Of a stretch of DNA of 64,000 nt, positions 41,710 through 51,969 are shown piece after piece. The number at the start of each line of letters is the position of its first letter. Position 1 is the first letter of the stretch. The stretch is from positions 62,001 to 126,000 of the forward strand of contig NZ_JAIRAU010000045.1 of NCBI RefSeq assembly GCF_020073745.1, read 5' to 3'. A program made the position numbers and the translations under genes. This DNA is from Nannocystis pusilla (GTDB lineage: Bacteria; Myxococcota_A; Polyangia; Nannocystales; Nannocystaceae). The notes under the pieces were generated by a model. It searched no databases, had not been told where the DNA came from, and worked only from the letters and a program-made list of their open reading frames with translations.

Positions 41710-42930
41710 ATGGCATCGGTCTCGCGGTTTGTGGCGCTCGGGCTCGTGTTCGGGGGTGGTCTCATCGCGCGCGAGGCGGCGGGGTGCCTCGACCTCGGCG
41801 ATCCGTGCGGCACCTTCGACACGTGGACGACGGTCGAGGAGGTGTTCACGGCGCCGATCCCGATCGACGGGGTGATCGTGATGCGGGTGTCGGGGCCGTC
41901 GGGGGCGGCGCCGACGACGGACATCCTCGAGGTCGAGGTGACGCTGGACGGCATGCCGCTGGCGGGAGCGGTCGAGGACAGCGGGATCGACGGGGTGCTG
42001 CTGTGGCGGCCGGAGCTGCCGCTGACGGCGAATGCGACGCTGGTGGTGACGGGGACGATCCACAACGTCGAGTTCGTGCCGAACCTCGAGTTCTGCGGGG
42101 AAGAGTTCGTGCCGTTCGAGTTCGAGGTCGAGGTCGCGGGTGAGTCGATGCCGCCGCTCGCGCTGCCCGCGGTGATGACGAACGAGGCGCTCGCGGAGCC
42201 GCCGCTGTCGAGCCTCGTTCGGCTGGTGTGCTGCGACGGGGCGTTCCCCCGGGTGGAGTTCGCCGGCTGCGGGTCGAGCGAGCTGGTGGTCGACGAGGGG
42301 CACTGCGCGCCGCTCGACTGGGTCGGGGCGATGCAGGTGGAGGTGACGGGGACGGCGATCGCGGCGCCGGGAGCGGCGTCGATGATCGCGGCGGAGCTGC
42401 GCGCCGAGGGGAAGATGTGGGCGCCGAGCTTCTCCGGACCGGACGGGTTCGTGCTGCGGGCGCGCGAGACGGAGCCGTTCTGCGCCGAGGTGGTGCTGCG
42501 CAACCTGGCCAGCGGCGAGGAGGTGGTGGGGCCGCCGCAATGTCACGGGGATGCGCTGGCGAGCCAGCTCGGACCGCAGACGTTGACGGCCGAGTCGCCG
42601 GCGCTCGCGGCCTGTCAGGGCCAGCCGTACGTGTGCGAGACGGACGAGCTCGAGTCCGAGTGGGACCCCGACCGCTGCGCGGCGTGGCCGGCGATGGAGG
42701 GGAGCACGGGCGAGCCGACGACGGGCGCGCCGACGACCGGACCGGTCGAGCCGGGGACGACAGGGGCGACGACGGGGGCGACGAGTGATGCGAGCGGCGG
42801 GGCGACGACGGCGGCCGACGACGGGCTCGTCGAGCACGGTTGCGCCTGCGCGAGCGGGAGTGCGTCGTGGCGCGAGGCCTGGGCGCTGCTGGTGCTGGTG
42901 GGATTGCGGCGACGGCGACGCATTGAGTGA
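41710..42930 (+). CDS. Secreted MYXO-CTERM protein of unknown function
   Basis: 406 residues from ATG 41710, behind AGAGGAGCG, so this gene has a true leader. A signal peptide (MASVSRFVALGLVFGGGLIA) precedes a Cys-rich beta-sheet ectodomain of about 300 residues (DPCGTFDTWTTVEEVF; LEFCGEEFVPFEFEVEV; LVRLVCCDGAFPRVEF). A Thr/Gly-rich linker (GAPTTGPVEPGTTGATTGAT) leads to the sorting tail: HGCACASGSASWREAW, a short hydrophobic helix and GLRRRRRIE. This is a MYXO-CTERM signal, processed for surface anchoring or release. No enzymatic motif is recognised. Confidence 0.85.
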   Translation: MASVSRFVALGLVFGGGLIAREAAGCLDLGDPCGTFDTWTTVEEVFTAPIPIDGVIVMRVSGPSGAAPTTDILEVEVTLDGMPLAGAVEDSGIDGVLLWRPELPLTANATLVVTGTIHNVEFVPNLEFCGEEFVPFEFEVEVAGESMPPLALPAVMTNEALAEPPLSSLVRLVCCDGAFPRVEFAGCGSSELVVDEGHCAPLDWVGAMQVEVTGTAIAAPGAASMIAAELRAEGKMWAPSFSGPDGFVLRARETEPFCAEVVLRNLASGEEVVGPPQCHGDALASQLGPQTLTAESPALAACQGQPYVCETDELESEWDPDRCAAWPAMEGSTGEPTTGAPTTGPVEPGTTGATTGATSDASGGATTAADDGLVEHGCACASGSASWREAWALLVLVGLRRRRRIE

Positions 42931-42994
42931 GACGGCGCGGCTGGGTGTGACTCCTGCCGACGAATCATGAGGGGACGGACGAAGGCGAGCCGGC

Positions 42995-44674
42995 TCAGGC
43001 GTCGCTGCGGAGCAGGCGATAGCCGGCCCACGCCAGCGCGGGGCCGTCCGGGCCGTCCTCGGCGGCGACGCGCTGGCCCTTGCCGCGGCCGATGCCGAAG
43101 ATCGTCGCGTCGCGCGGGCCGGAGGGCGCGAGGGCGAAGCGGGCCAGGGTCGAGCTGGTGGCGAAGGCTTGCGGCAGCTCGAGGCGCAGCTCGAGGCCGC
43201 CGCCGACGTGCTCGAGGTGGGCGGCCTTGAAGGCGACGACCTCGCCGGGGGCGGCGTCGACGCGGTAGCGGCCGGCGCGGCGGAGCCAGTCCTCGGGGAC
43301 AGGTCCTTCGGGACAGCGGACGCCGATGCGCGTCTCGATGCCGCGCACGGTGCTGGTGAGGACGTGGTAGCCGGCGCGGTCGGTGATGGTGACGTGAGAG
43401 TCGCGGTTGGCGGCGCTGTGGAACCCGCCGCCCTGCGCGGGGATCAGGGCGGTGTCGCCGAGCTCGGCGCGCGAGACCAGGCCGCCGTGCCCGAGCTCGA
43501 GGCGGACGACGTCGAAATCGTTGGCGTAGCGGCCGACGTGGCGCTGCAGCGCGACGGGGTCGAAGGCGGCGCGCGGGCGTGCCTCGCCGTCGCCGACGCT
43601 GGGCGGGAGGTCGAGGCCGTCGCGCTCGAGCAGGGCGGTCTGCAGGGCGTCGACGGCGAGGTCCTCGACGCCGCCGGCCTCGCGGAAGTTGGCGAGGACG
43701 GCGATGCCGAGGCCGCGGTCAGGCAGGACGAACAGGACGGCGCGGTGAGCGAAGGTGCGGCCGGTGTGCCAGCCGACGCGGCCGGCGTGGGCGAGGCCGA
43801 CGTGCTTCAGCGCGAGGCCGAGGCCCCAGCGCTCGTCGCAGTCGAGCGGGCCGGCCGGTTGCGGGGTGAGCATGGCGGCGGCGAGGCCGTCGCCGGCGAG
43901 CAACCAGCGGAGCAGGGGGACGAGGTCGAGGACGCTGCCGTACATGCCGGCCGCCGGCTGCAGGCGCAGGCGCGGCTCGACCTCGCGGCGGCCGGCGCAG
44001 TAACCGGCGGCCAGCAGCGGCGGGGGATCGAAGCAAAGGGCGCTGGTGCCGAGGGTGTCGCGGGCGACGTCGAGGGCGTGGTCGGGGAATGGCTTTTCGG
44101 ACATGCTGTCGAGGACATGTCCCATGAGGGTGTAGCCGACGTTGGAGTAGGCGTACCAGCGGTCGGGCGCGGCGATGAGCGGCTCGTCGGCGATCTCGTC
44201 GGCGACGAGCCGCCAGTCGGGCGGGCGCTCGCCGAGGCTGCCGCGGTGCCAGTCGGAGATCAGGCCGGAGCGGTGACAGAGGAGGTGGCGCAGGCGGACG
44301 GCGTCGACGCCGGGGGCGCGTAGCTGGGGGAGGTGCCGCTGCAGCGGGGCGTCGAGGTCGAGGGCGGCGCGGGCGTCGGCGCGCAGGGCGGTCAGGGCGG
44401 TGTAGAGCTTGGTGAGCGAGCCGATGGCGTAGACGGTGTCGGCGTCGGCGGGGCGGTGCGCCTCGCGGTCGGCCATGCCGAAGCCTCCCGCCCAGGCGAG
44501 CTCGCCGCGGTCGACGAGCGCGAGGCTGAGACCGACGACCGGCATCTTCTCGCGCCAGGCCTCGACGAGCGCGGCGACGGTCTCGCGCGTCTCGCTGAAG
44601 GCGAACCTCGGGGCGTGACCCGGGCGGCCGCAGGCGAGGGCCGCCGCGCCGGCGATGAAGCTGCGGCGACGCAC
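42995..44674 (-). CDS. Class C beta-lactamase-family serine hydrolase
   Basis: 559 residues from GTG 44674; TACGAT at 44681-44686 lies six nucleotides upstream. RRRSFIAGAAALACG looks like an RR-containing signal peptide ending in a lipobox. The penicillin-binding fold has IGSLTKLYTAL (SxxK, near 85) and WYAYSNVGYTLMGHV (YxN, near 165), with HTG (near 275) as the third element. A C-terminal beta-barrel extension (about 360-559), common in esterase-like family members, follows. The family includes esterases, D-aminopeptidases and carboxypeptidases. Two palindromic elements lie inside the frame (43303-43314 and 44100-44121). Confidence 0.85.
   Translation of the reverse strand: MRRRSFIAGAAALACGRPGHAPRFAFSETRETVAALVEAWREKMPVVGLSLALVDRGELAWAGGFGMADREAHRPADADTVYAIGSLTKLYTALTALRADARAALDLDAPLQRHLPQLRAPGVDAVRLRHLLCHRSGLISDWHRGSLGERPPDWRLVADEIADEPLIAAPDRWYAYSNVGYTLMGHVLDSMSEKPFPDHALDVARDTLGTSALCFDPPPLLAAGYCAGRREVEPRLRLQPAAGMYGSVLDLVPLLRWLLAGDGLAAAMLTPQPAGPLDCDERWGLGLALKHVGLAHAGRVGWHTGRTFAHRAVLFVLPDRGLGIAVLANFREAGGVEDLAVDALQTALLERDGLDLPPSVGDGEARPRAAFDPVALQRHVGRYANDFDVVRLELGHGGLVSRAELGDTALIPAQGGGFHSAANRDSHVTITDRAGYHVLTSTVRGIETRIGVRCPEGPVPEDWLRRAGRYRVDAAPGEVVAFKAAHLEHVGGGLELRLELPQAFATSSTLARFALAPSGPRDATIFGIGRGKGQRVAAEDGPDGPALAWAGYRLLRSDA
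43303..43314. repeat. GTCC-TTCG-GGAC palindrome inside hydrolase gene
   Basis: GTCC, TTCG, GGAC at 43303-43314, encoding CPEGP on the - strand. Degenerate in-gene copy of the element with the TTCG loop preserved. Confidence 0.55.
44100..44121. repeat. GACATG-N10-CATGTC palindrome inside hydrolase gene
   Basis: GACATG (44100-44105) and CATGTC (44116-44121) flank CTGTCGAGGA, within the same hydrolase frame (peptide GHVLDSMSE). Confidence 0.55.
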
Positions 44675-44897
44675 CCGGCCATCGTACGCGAGCAGGGGAG
44701 CGGAGGCGACGGCGGGTCGCAGCGGCGCGGACGGGGCATCGGCGCCGAAGCTGGGGGAGAGGTCGCCGGCGCGACGCGGGGCGCGGAGGGATGAGGCTGG
44801 AGGAGAGGACGACAGCCGCCCGCCTCGCGGGCGAGGGCGAGGGCGAGCGCGTGTCGCGGGGGCGGCGGCTCGTGGCACGGTGGGCGCGGCGAACGAG

Positions 44898-44913
44898 ATG
44901 TCCTTCGGGACAT
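44898..44913. repeat. Canonical ATGTCC-TTCG-GGACAT hairpin at divergent junction
   Basis: ATGTCC (44898-44903), TTCG, GGACAT (44908-44913). This is the cleanest short copy: 6-bp stem closed by C-G around a TTCG loop, which as RNA would be an extra-stable UUCG tetraloop. It lies in the 334-nt gap between the divergent serine hydrolase and the TTR-like gene; the rest of that gap shows no gene. Confidence 0.75.
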
Positions 44914-45008
44914 GTCATGAGCGCCCGCGAGGACGAGGCGGCAGGGCCCTGCGAGCGCGCGGGCGCGCCTTGATGGGCATGGGCGGCTGCGATAGCGTGG
45001 GCTCCACC

Positions 45009-45563
45009 GTGGATCGTCGCACCCTCCGCGTCGCCGACCTCGAGGTCCGTCTGCTCGGCGAGTCGCCGGGGCCGGGGGAGCGGCTGGCGTTCGCGGATGT
45101 GCGCGCGGCGTCGGCGTTCGTGGCCCGGCTGATGAGCGACGCGCGCGACGTCTTCGTGCTGCAGCAGCTCGCCGGCGAGCTCGATCACCGCGGCGGGGAG
45201 GACGTGGTGACGCGGCTCGCCGGGGCGCTGGTGAGCGGCCGGCTGGCGTTCACGCGGCCGGGGGCGGTCGCGCCGCCGCTCGTCGGGCCGCCCGGCGAGG
45301 AGAAGGAGGTTGACGAGCGCGCCGGCGAGGAGGCGTTCTCGACGCTGGAGGCGGGGCCGCCGACGCACTGGGTGGAGATCCAGCTGGTCGGCGAGGACGG
45401 CGAGGGGATCCCGGGCCAGCGCTACCGCATCGTCGCGCCCGACGGGGTCGAGTGGCGCGGCTTCACCGACTCCCTCGGCGTCGCGCGGATCAGCCGGATC
45501 CCCGCAGGCACCTGCGAGGTCTTTTTTCCCGACCTCGACGCCGACGCGTGGGAGCCGGCGTAG
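45009..45563 (+). CDS. Hypothetical protein with transthyretin-like C-terminal domain
   Basis: 184 residues from GTG 45009; TAGCGT at 44993-44998 lies ten nucleotides upstream. The N-terminal half has RVADLEVRLLGESPGPGERL and a helical segment. The last 65 residues (THWVEIQLVGEDGEGIPGQR, then YRIVAPDGVEWRGFTDSLG and AGTCEVFFPDLDADAWEPA) form a small beta-sandwich of the carboxypeptidase-regulatory/transthyretin kind. I have seen this domain attached to VgrG, PAAR and LysM proteins linked to type VI secretion. No secretion genes are in the window, so that link is only an inference. Confidence 0.6.
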   Translation: MDRRTLRVADLEVRLLGESPGPGERLAFADVRAASAFVARLMSDARDVFVLQQLAGELDHRGGEDVVTRLAGALVSGRLAFTRPGAVAPPLVGPPGEEKEVDERAGEEAFSTLEAGPPTHWVEIQLVGEDGEGIPGQRYRIVAPDGVEWRGFTDSLGVARISRIPAGTCEVFFPDLDADAWEPA

Positions 45564-45637
45564 AGCCTCGGTGCCGATCGCGGCCGAACTGATTTCGTGC
45601 GATCCTGCGGGCCTCTCTCTCGCCGCAGGAGCTCGTC

Positions 45638-47173
45638 TTGTTCGTCCCGCTCACGATCCTCGACTTCATGCGCCGCGCCGAGCAGGTCTACGGCGACCGC
45701 GTCGGCGTGTTCGATGAACCGCAGCAGCCGGCGAGCTCGCTGGGGGCGTTGACGTATAAAAAGCTGGCGGCGCAGGCGCGGGCGCAGGCGGCCGGACTCG
45801 ACGCGCTCGGGGTCGGGTTCGGCGAGCGGGTGGCGATCGTGTCGCACAACGCGGCGCGCATGCTGGTGTCGTTCTTCGGGGTCGCGGCCCACGGGCGGGC
45901 GCTGGTGCCGATCAACTTCCGCCTCAGCCCGGCCGAGATCGCGTACATCGTCGAGCACTCGGGGGCGTCGATGCTGCTGGTCGATCCGGAGCTCGACGCG
46001 GCGCTGGCGGAGGTGAATTGCGCGCGCCGGTTCGTGCTCGGCGCCGAGAGCGATCGGCTGCTGTTCCGCCACGACGCGACCCCGGCGATCTGGCAGGCCG
46101 ACGAGAACGCGACGGCGACGATCAACTACACCAGCGGAACGACGGCGCGACCGAAAGGGGTACAGCTGACGCACCGCAACCTGTGGATCAACGCGACGAC
46201 GTTCGCGCTGCACACGGCGGTCACCGACCGCGACGTGTACCTGCACACGTTGCCGATGTTCCACTGCAACGGCTGGGGGATGCCGTTCGCGCTGGCCGGG
46301 CTGGGCGCGGTGCAGCACGTGCTGCGCAAGATCGACGGTGCGGAGATCTTGCGGCGGGTGCAGGCGCACGGGGTGACGCTGATGTGCGGGGCGCCTGCGG
46401 TGTACAACGCGATCCTGGCGGCTGCGCAGCAGTGGCAGGGGCCGATCCCGGGGCGCGGGAAGGTGCGGGTGGTGTGTGCCGGGGCGCCGCCGCCGACGCG
46501 GACGATCGAGCGCGTGGAGGCGGAGCTCGGGTGGGAATTTATCCAGATCTACGGGCTCACCGAGACGTCGCCGCTGCTGACGATCAACCGCACGCGCGCG
46601 GAGTGGGACGCGCTGCCGGCTCACGAGCGCGCGGAGAAGCTCGGCCGCGCGGGCGCGCCGGCGCTGGGGACGGAGATCGAGGTCGACGCGCAGGGCGAGG
46701 TGCTGGCGCGCGGCAACACGGTGCTCGAGGGCTACTGGCGAGATCCCGCGGCGACGACGACGGCCCTGGCCGACGGGTGGTTCCACACCGGCGACGGCGG
46801 CCTGGTCGACCCGGAGGGCCATCTGGTGATCTCCGACCGCAAGAAGGACGTGATCATCAGCGGCGGCGAGAACGTGTCGTCGATCGAGGTCGAGGACGCG
46901 TTGTGCTCGCACCCGGCGGTGGCGGAGGCGGCCGTGATCGGCGTGCCCGACGAGAAGTGGGGCGAGACGGTCAAGGCGCTGGTGGTGCTGGCTCCCGGGC
47001 AGTCGGCCACCGAGGCCGAGCTCATCGCCCACTGCCGCCAGCGCCTGGCACACTACAAGTGCCCGACCTCGGTCGAGGTGCGCTCCGAGCTGGCGCGCAC
47101 GTCGACCGGCAAGCTGCAGAAGTTTAAACTGCGCGCGCCGTACTGGGCCGGACGCGCGCGGCAGGTCAACTGA
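45638..47173 (+). CDS. Acyl-CoA ligase (AMP-binding), second copy
   Basis: 511 residues from TTG 45638, with GCAGGAG as a plausible ribosome site; a later ATG at 45668 would remove the first ten residues. ANL motifs are complete: NYTSGTTARPKGVQLTHRNL (P-loop, near 164), IYGLTETSPLL (near 304), GWFHTGDGGLVDPEGHL (near 383), SDRKKDVIISGGENVSSIEV (near 399) and the catalytic Lys in RTSTGKLQKFKLR. This pattern fits long/medium-chain or cinnamoyl-type acyl-CoA synthetases of the FadD3/AlkK group. It is distinct from the ligase at 24663 and stands alone. Confidence 0.87.
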   Translation: MFVPLTILDFMRRAEQVYGDRVGVFDEPQQPASSLGALTYKKLAAQARAQAAGLDALGVGFGERVAIVSHNAARMLVSFFGVAAHGRALVPINFRLSPAEIAYIVEHSGASMLLVDPELDAALAEVNCARRFVLGAESDRLLFRHDATPAIWQADENATATINYTSGTTARPKGVQLTHRNLWINATTFALHTAVTDRDVYLHTLPMFHCNGWGMPFALAGLGAVQHVLRKIDGAEILRRVQAHGVTLMCGAPAVYNAILAAAQQWQGPIPGRGKVRVVCAGAPPPTRTIERVEAELGWEFIQIYGLTETSPLLTINRTRAEWDALPAHERAEKLGRAGAPALGTEIEVDAQGEVLARGNTVLEGYWRDPAATTTALADGWFHTGDGGLVDPEGHLVISDRKKDVIISGGENVSSIEVEDALCSHPAVAEAAVIGVPDEKWGETVKALVVLAPGQSATEAELIAHCRQRLAHYKCPTSVEVRSELARTSTGKLQKFKLRAPYWAGRARQVN

Positions 47174-47198
47174 AGGGCGGGTCGCCCACCCCCGCGTC

Positions 47199-48284
<1,086 letters not shown>

Positions 48285-48309
48285 CGTGACTCCTGGTATG
48301 TTCGAGTTG

Positions 48310-48355
48310 GTTCAGCCTCGAACTGGTTCAACCTTGAACTGGTTTAGTGTTGAAC
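48310..48355. promoter_or_regulatory. Three phased MarR-type operator palindromes
   Basis: GTTCAGCCTCGAAC (48310-48323), GTTCAACCTTGAAC (48326-48339) and GTTTAGTGTTGAAC (48342-48355). Three 14-bp near-palindromes repeat at an exact 16-bp spacing between the divergent aldo/keto reductase and marR-like genes. The central copy is a perfect match to GTTCAA-N2-TTGAAC. The array overlaps any promoter for both genes, so binding would repress both. Confidence 0.75.
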
Positions 48356-48377
48356 TATCGGGAGCGCAAGAGGGGTC

Positions 48378-48788
48378 ATGACGAAAATCGACGCCGCCAG
48401 GCTGTGGTCGCTCAATCACCGTTTGCTGATGTCCGTGATCGCCACGGTGGCGGCCGAGGTGGGCGCGCTGGGCCTCGAGGTCAAGGAGCTGTTCGTGCTG
48501 TCGGAGGTCGACGAGCACCCGTACCCGGCCGAGCTGGCGGCGGCGCTGGTGATGCCGAAGCCGACGATGACGCTGTACGTGAAGCGGCTCGAGGCGGCGG
48601 GCCTCCTCCGGCGCGAGATCGACCCCGACGACCTGCGCAAGCACCGGCTGGCGCTCACGCCCGCCGGACGCAAGGTGATGCAGCGGGGGATGACGCTGCT
48701 CGCCGACGCGTTCGCGGCGCGGGTGGGGCGCCTGAGCGCGGGCGAGCAGGCGCAGCTCCGCGGGCTGCTCGAGAAGCTGACGGGGTGA
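48378..48788 (+). CDS. MarR-family transcriptional regulator
   Basis: 136 residues from ATG 48378, behind AAGAGGGG. A winged HTH is evident: YPAELAAALVMPKPTMTLYV (near 52-71), then KRLEAAGLLRREIDPDDLRK (recognition helix and wing, with the typical D-x-R) and HRLALTPAGRKVM. The dimerisation helices are at both ends. It most likely binds the phased palindromes in its own upstream region and controls the divergent aldo/keto reductase, and perhaps itself. The ligand is unknown; such regulators often sense phenolics or electrophiles. Confidence 0.9.
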   Translation: MTKIDAARLWSLNHRLLMSVIATVAAEVGALGLEVKELFVLSEVDEHPYPAELAAALVMPKPTMTLYVKRLEAAGLLRREIDPDDLRKHRLALTPAGRKVMQRGMTLLADAFAARVGRLSAGEQAQLRGLLEKLTG

Positions 48789-48793
48789 GGTCG

Positions 48794-48824
48794 ATGTCCT
48801 TCAAGACATGCTCGAACGAGCATG
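48794..48824. terminator. Overlapping ATGTC/GACAT and CATGCTC/GAGCATG hairpins
   Basis: ATGTC (48794-48798) pairs with GACAT (48805-48809). CATGCTC (48807-48813), GAAC, GAGCATG (48818-48824) forms a second 7-bp hairpin that shares bases with the first. They lie between the convergent marR-like and DUF779 genes and could form alternative structures or serve one strand each. Confidence 0.6.
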
Positions 48825-48833
48825 CTCATCCGC

Positions 48834-49171
48834 TCACGGTGCCGCGCAGACGTCGGAGCGGATCAAGAAGCGCACGCCCTCGGGCGCCTCGAGCGAGAAG
48901 CCGGAGCCGCGGCCGGGGACGACGTCGAGGGTGAGGCGGGTGTGACGCCAGCGCTGGTACTGGTCGCCGCCGATGTAGAAGGGAGCGTCGCCGACGGTGC
49001 CGAGCAGGACGTCGCGGGCCCCTATTTTGAACTCGCCGGCGGGGTAGCACATCGGCGCGCTGCCGTCGCAGCAGCCGCCGGACTGATGGAACATCAGCGG
49101 GCCGTGCTGCTGCCGCAGCGCCGCGATCAGCGCCAGGGCGGCCGGGGTGGCGCTGATCGGGGCGTCGGTCA

Positions 49172-49172
<1 letters not shown>
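48834..49172 (-). CDS. DUF779 protein
   Basis: 112 residues from ATG 49172, overlapping the stop codon of the aldehyde dehydrogenase gene by one base (TGATG), so tightly coupled. The family signature is present: LMFHQSGGCCDGSAPMCYPA (near 26-45), then GEFKIGARDVLLGTV, GDQYQRWRHTRLTLDVVPGR, GFSLEAPEGVRFLIRSDVC. DUF779 genes regularly follow exaC/aldB-type aldehyde dehydrogenase genes. The CC pair and the DG motif suggest a metal or redox role, which is not proven. Likely cytoplasmic accessory of the dehydrogenase. Confidence 0.9.
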
Positions 49173-50692
<1,520 letters not shown>

Positions 50693-50859
50693 GTCGTCGG
50701 TGCTCCTCCGCCGGCCAAGATACTCCCGCGACGAGGCGCACGCGTGGGGCCTGCGACCGACACGCGGGCGAGGAGCGCGCTGCGCATCAGGAAAAGCTCA
50801 ACGCGAGGCCAGGACGGGGCGCGGGCGGGCGATCGGGGCGCACGAAGTGCGCAGGCTGC

Positions 50860-51336
50860 TCAGCTCGGACGCGCGCCGCGGACGGCGAAGTCCTGCATGA
50901 TCGGCGCGTACTGCTCCGGTGGCGGCAGGTCGGGGAACGAGTACACCGCCGGCGTGGTGACCCACGGCAGCTTCTCGGCCGTGCCGGTCTCCATGAAGGG
51001 GACGAACCACGCGTGCTCGTCGAGCATGGTGGGCCGCAGCACGACGAGGTGGTCGATGCCGTGGGGGCGGCCGAACAGCCACGACTTGCAGTGCGGGCAG
51101 TGGAAGTGGCGGTTCGGGCCGTGGAGGCCGCCGATCACCGGCTCGCCCGCGGTGACCTCGAAGCCGGCGGAGAGCAGCAGCAGGCTCAGCGAGAAGGCGC
51201 TGGCGGCCATGCGCTGGCAGCCGCGGCAGTGGCAGGCCATCGTGACGAGCGGCGGCGTGGTGACGCGGAACCGCACGCGGTCGCAGCGACAGCCGCCGGT
51301 CCAGGGGAGCTTCCAGTCGTTCGTCGTGTCGTCCAT
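50860..51336 (-). CDS. GFA-family (glutathione-dependent formaldehyde-activating enzyme-like) protein
   Basis: 158 residues from ATG 51336. Zinc-binding Cys sets of the GFA/Mss4-like fold are complete: GGCRCDRVRF (near 15), MACHCRGCQRMAASAFS (near 34) and HFHCPHCKSWLFG (near 78). The original member, Gfa, speeds the joining of formaldehyde to glutathione, but most family members have unknown substrates. Its neighbour downstream on the same strand is an aldehyde dehydrogenase, so a role in aldehyde detoxification is plausible. It is divergent from the YchJ-like gene with a 174-nt gap. Confidence 0.88.
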   Translation of the reverse strand: MDDTTNDWKLPWTGGCRCDRVRFRVTTPPLVTMACHCRGCQRMAASAFSLSLLLLSAGFEVTAGEPVIGGLHGPNRHFHCPHCKSWLFGRPHGIDHLVVLRPTMLDEHAWFVPFMETGTAEKLPWVTTPAVYSFPDLPPPEQYAPIMQDFAVRGARPS

Positions 51337-51510
51337 GATGATGCGGCAGGAATGGTGTGAGTCGGCGCCGGCGGCAGGCTGTCCGGAAGGGCAGGTGAGC
51401 GCGGCGCCTGCTTTCTACCTGTCCGGGGCGAGAAGACAAGCGCGGCGCAGCGAGCGTCGCGCCCGTGCGACCTGTCGTCGCGGCGGGCGACCTGTGGCAC
51501 CATGCGCGGC

Positions 51511-51906
51511 ATGTCGAGGCGTTGCCCGTGCGGTCGTCGCACCTACGAGAGCTGCTGCGGCCCGCTCCTCGTCGGCGCGCGCCCGGCCGAGACGGCGGAA
51601 GATCTGATGCGCAGCCGCTACACGGCGTATGTGGAAGGGGCGGTGGACTACCTCCTCCAGACCACAAGCGCGGCGGCGCGCGGGACGATCGACCGCCAGC
51701 AGCTCACCGCGTATTGTCGCGGGCTGCGAGGGATGTCGCTGACGATCGTCGAGACGGCCGCGGGCGGGCCCGCAGACGAGACCGGCGTGGTCGCGTTCGC
51801 GGCGGCGCTCAAGTCGGAGGGGCGCCGCTTCGTGCAGCGCGAGCGCAGCCGGTTCGTCCGCGAAGACGGACGATGGGTCTACGTCGACGGCGTGGTGCAG
51901 GGATAG
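51511..51906 (+). CDS. YchJ-family SEC-C-motif protein
   Basis: 131 residues from ATG 51511; an in-frame ATG at 51502 would add MRG. The N-terminus MSRRCPCGRRTYESCCGPLL is a SEC-C zinc motif (C-x-C...CC). The middle shows the YchJ/UPF0225 signature LMRSRYTAYVEGAVDYLLQT, and the end FVQRERSRFVREDGRWVYVDG is the conserved tail of this NTF2-like fold. The cellular role of YchJ is unknown; SEC-C zinc fingers in SecA bind SecB and ribosomes. Length agrees with the family. Confidence 0.88.
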   Translation: MSRRCPCGRRTYESCCGPLLVGARPAETAEDLMRSRYTAYVEGAVDYLLQTTSAAARGTIDRQQLTAYCRGLRGMSLTIVETAAGGPADETGVVAFAAALKSEGRRFVQRERSRFVREDGRWVYVDGVVQG

Positions 51907-51969
51907 CGGCGGGCGACGGCTCGGTGAGGCCCTGTTGACGGCCGGCGGGCCGTCGTCGACGTTGCGGCG

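Noticed and set aside
24663..47173. Idea that the two acyl-CoA ligases are recent duplicates
   Set aside because: Their motifs differ at many positions (YTSGTTGSPKG against YTSGTTARPKG, different C-termini and lengths), so they belong to different subfamilies.
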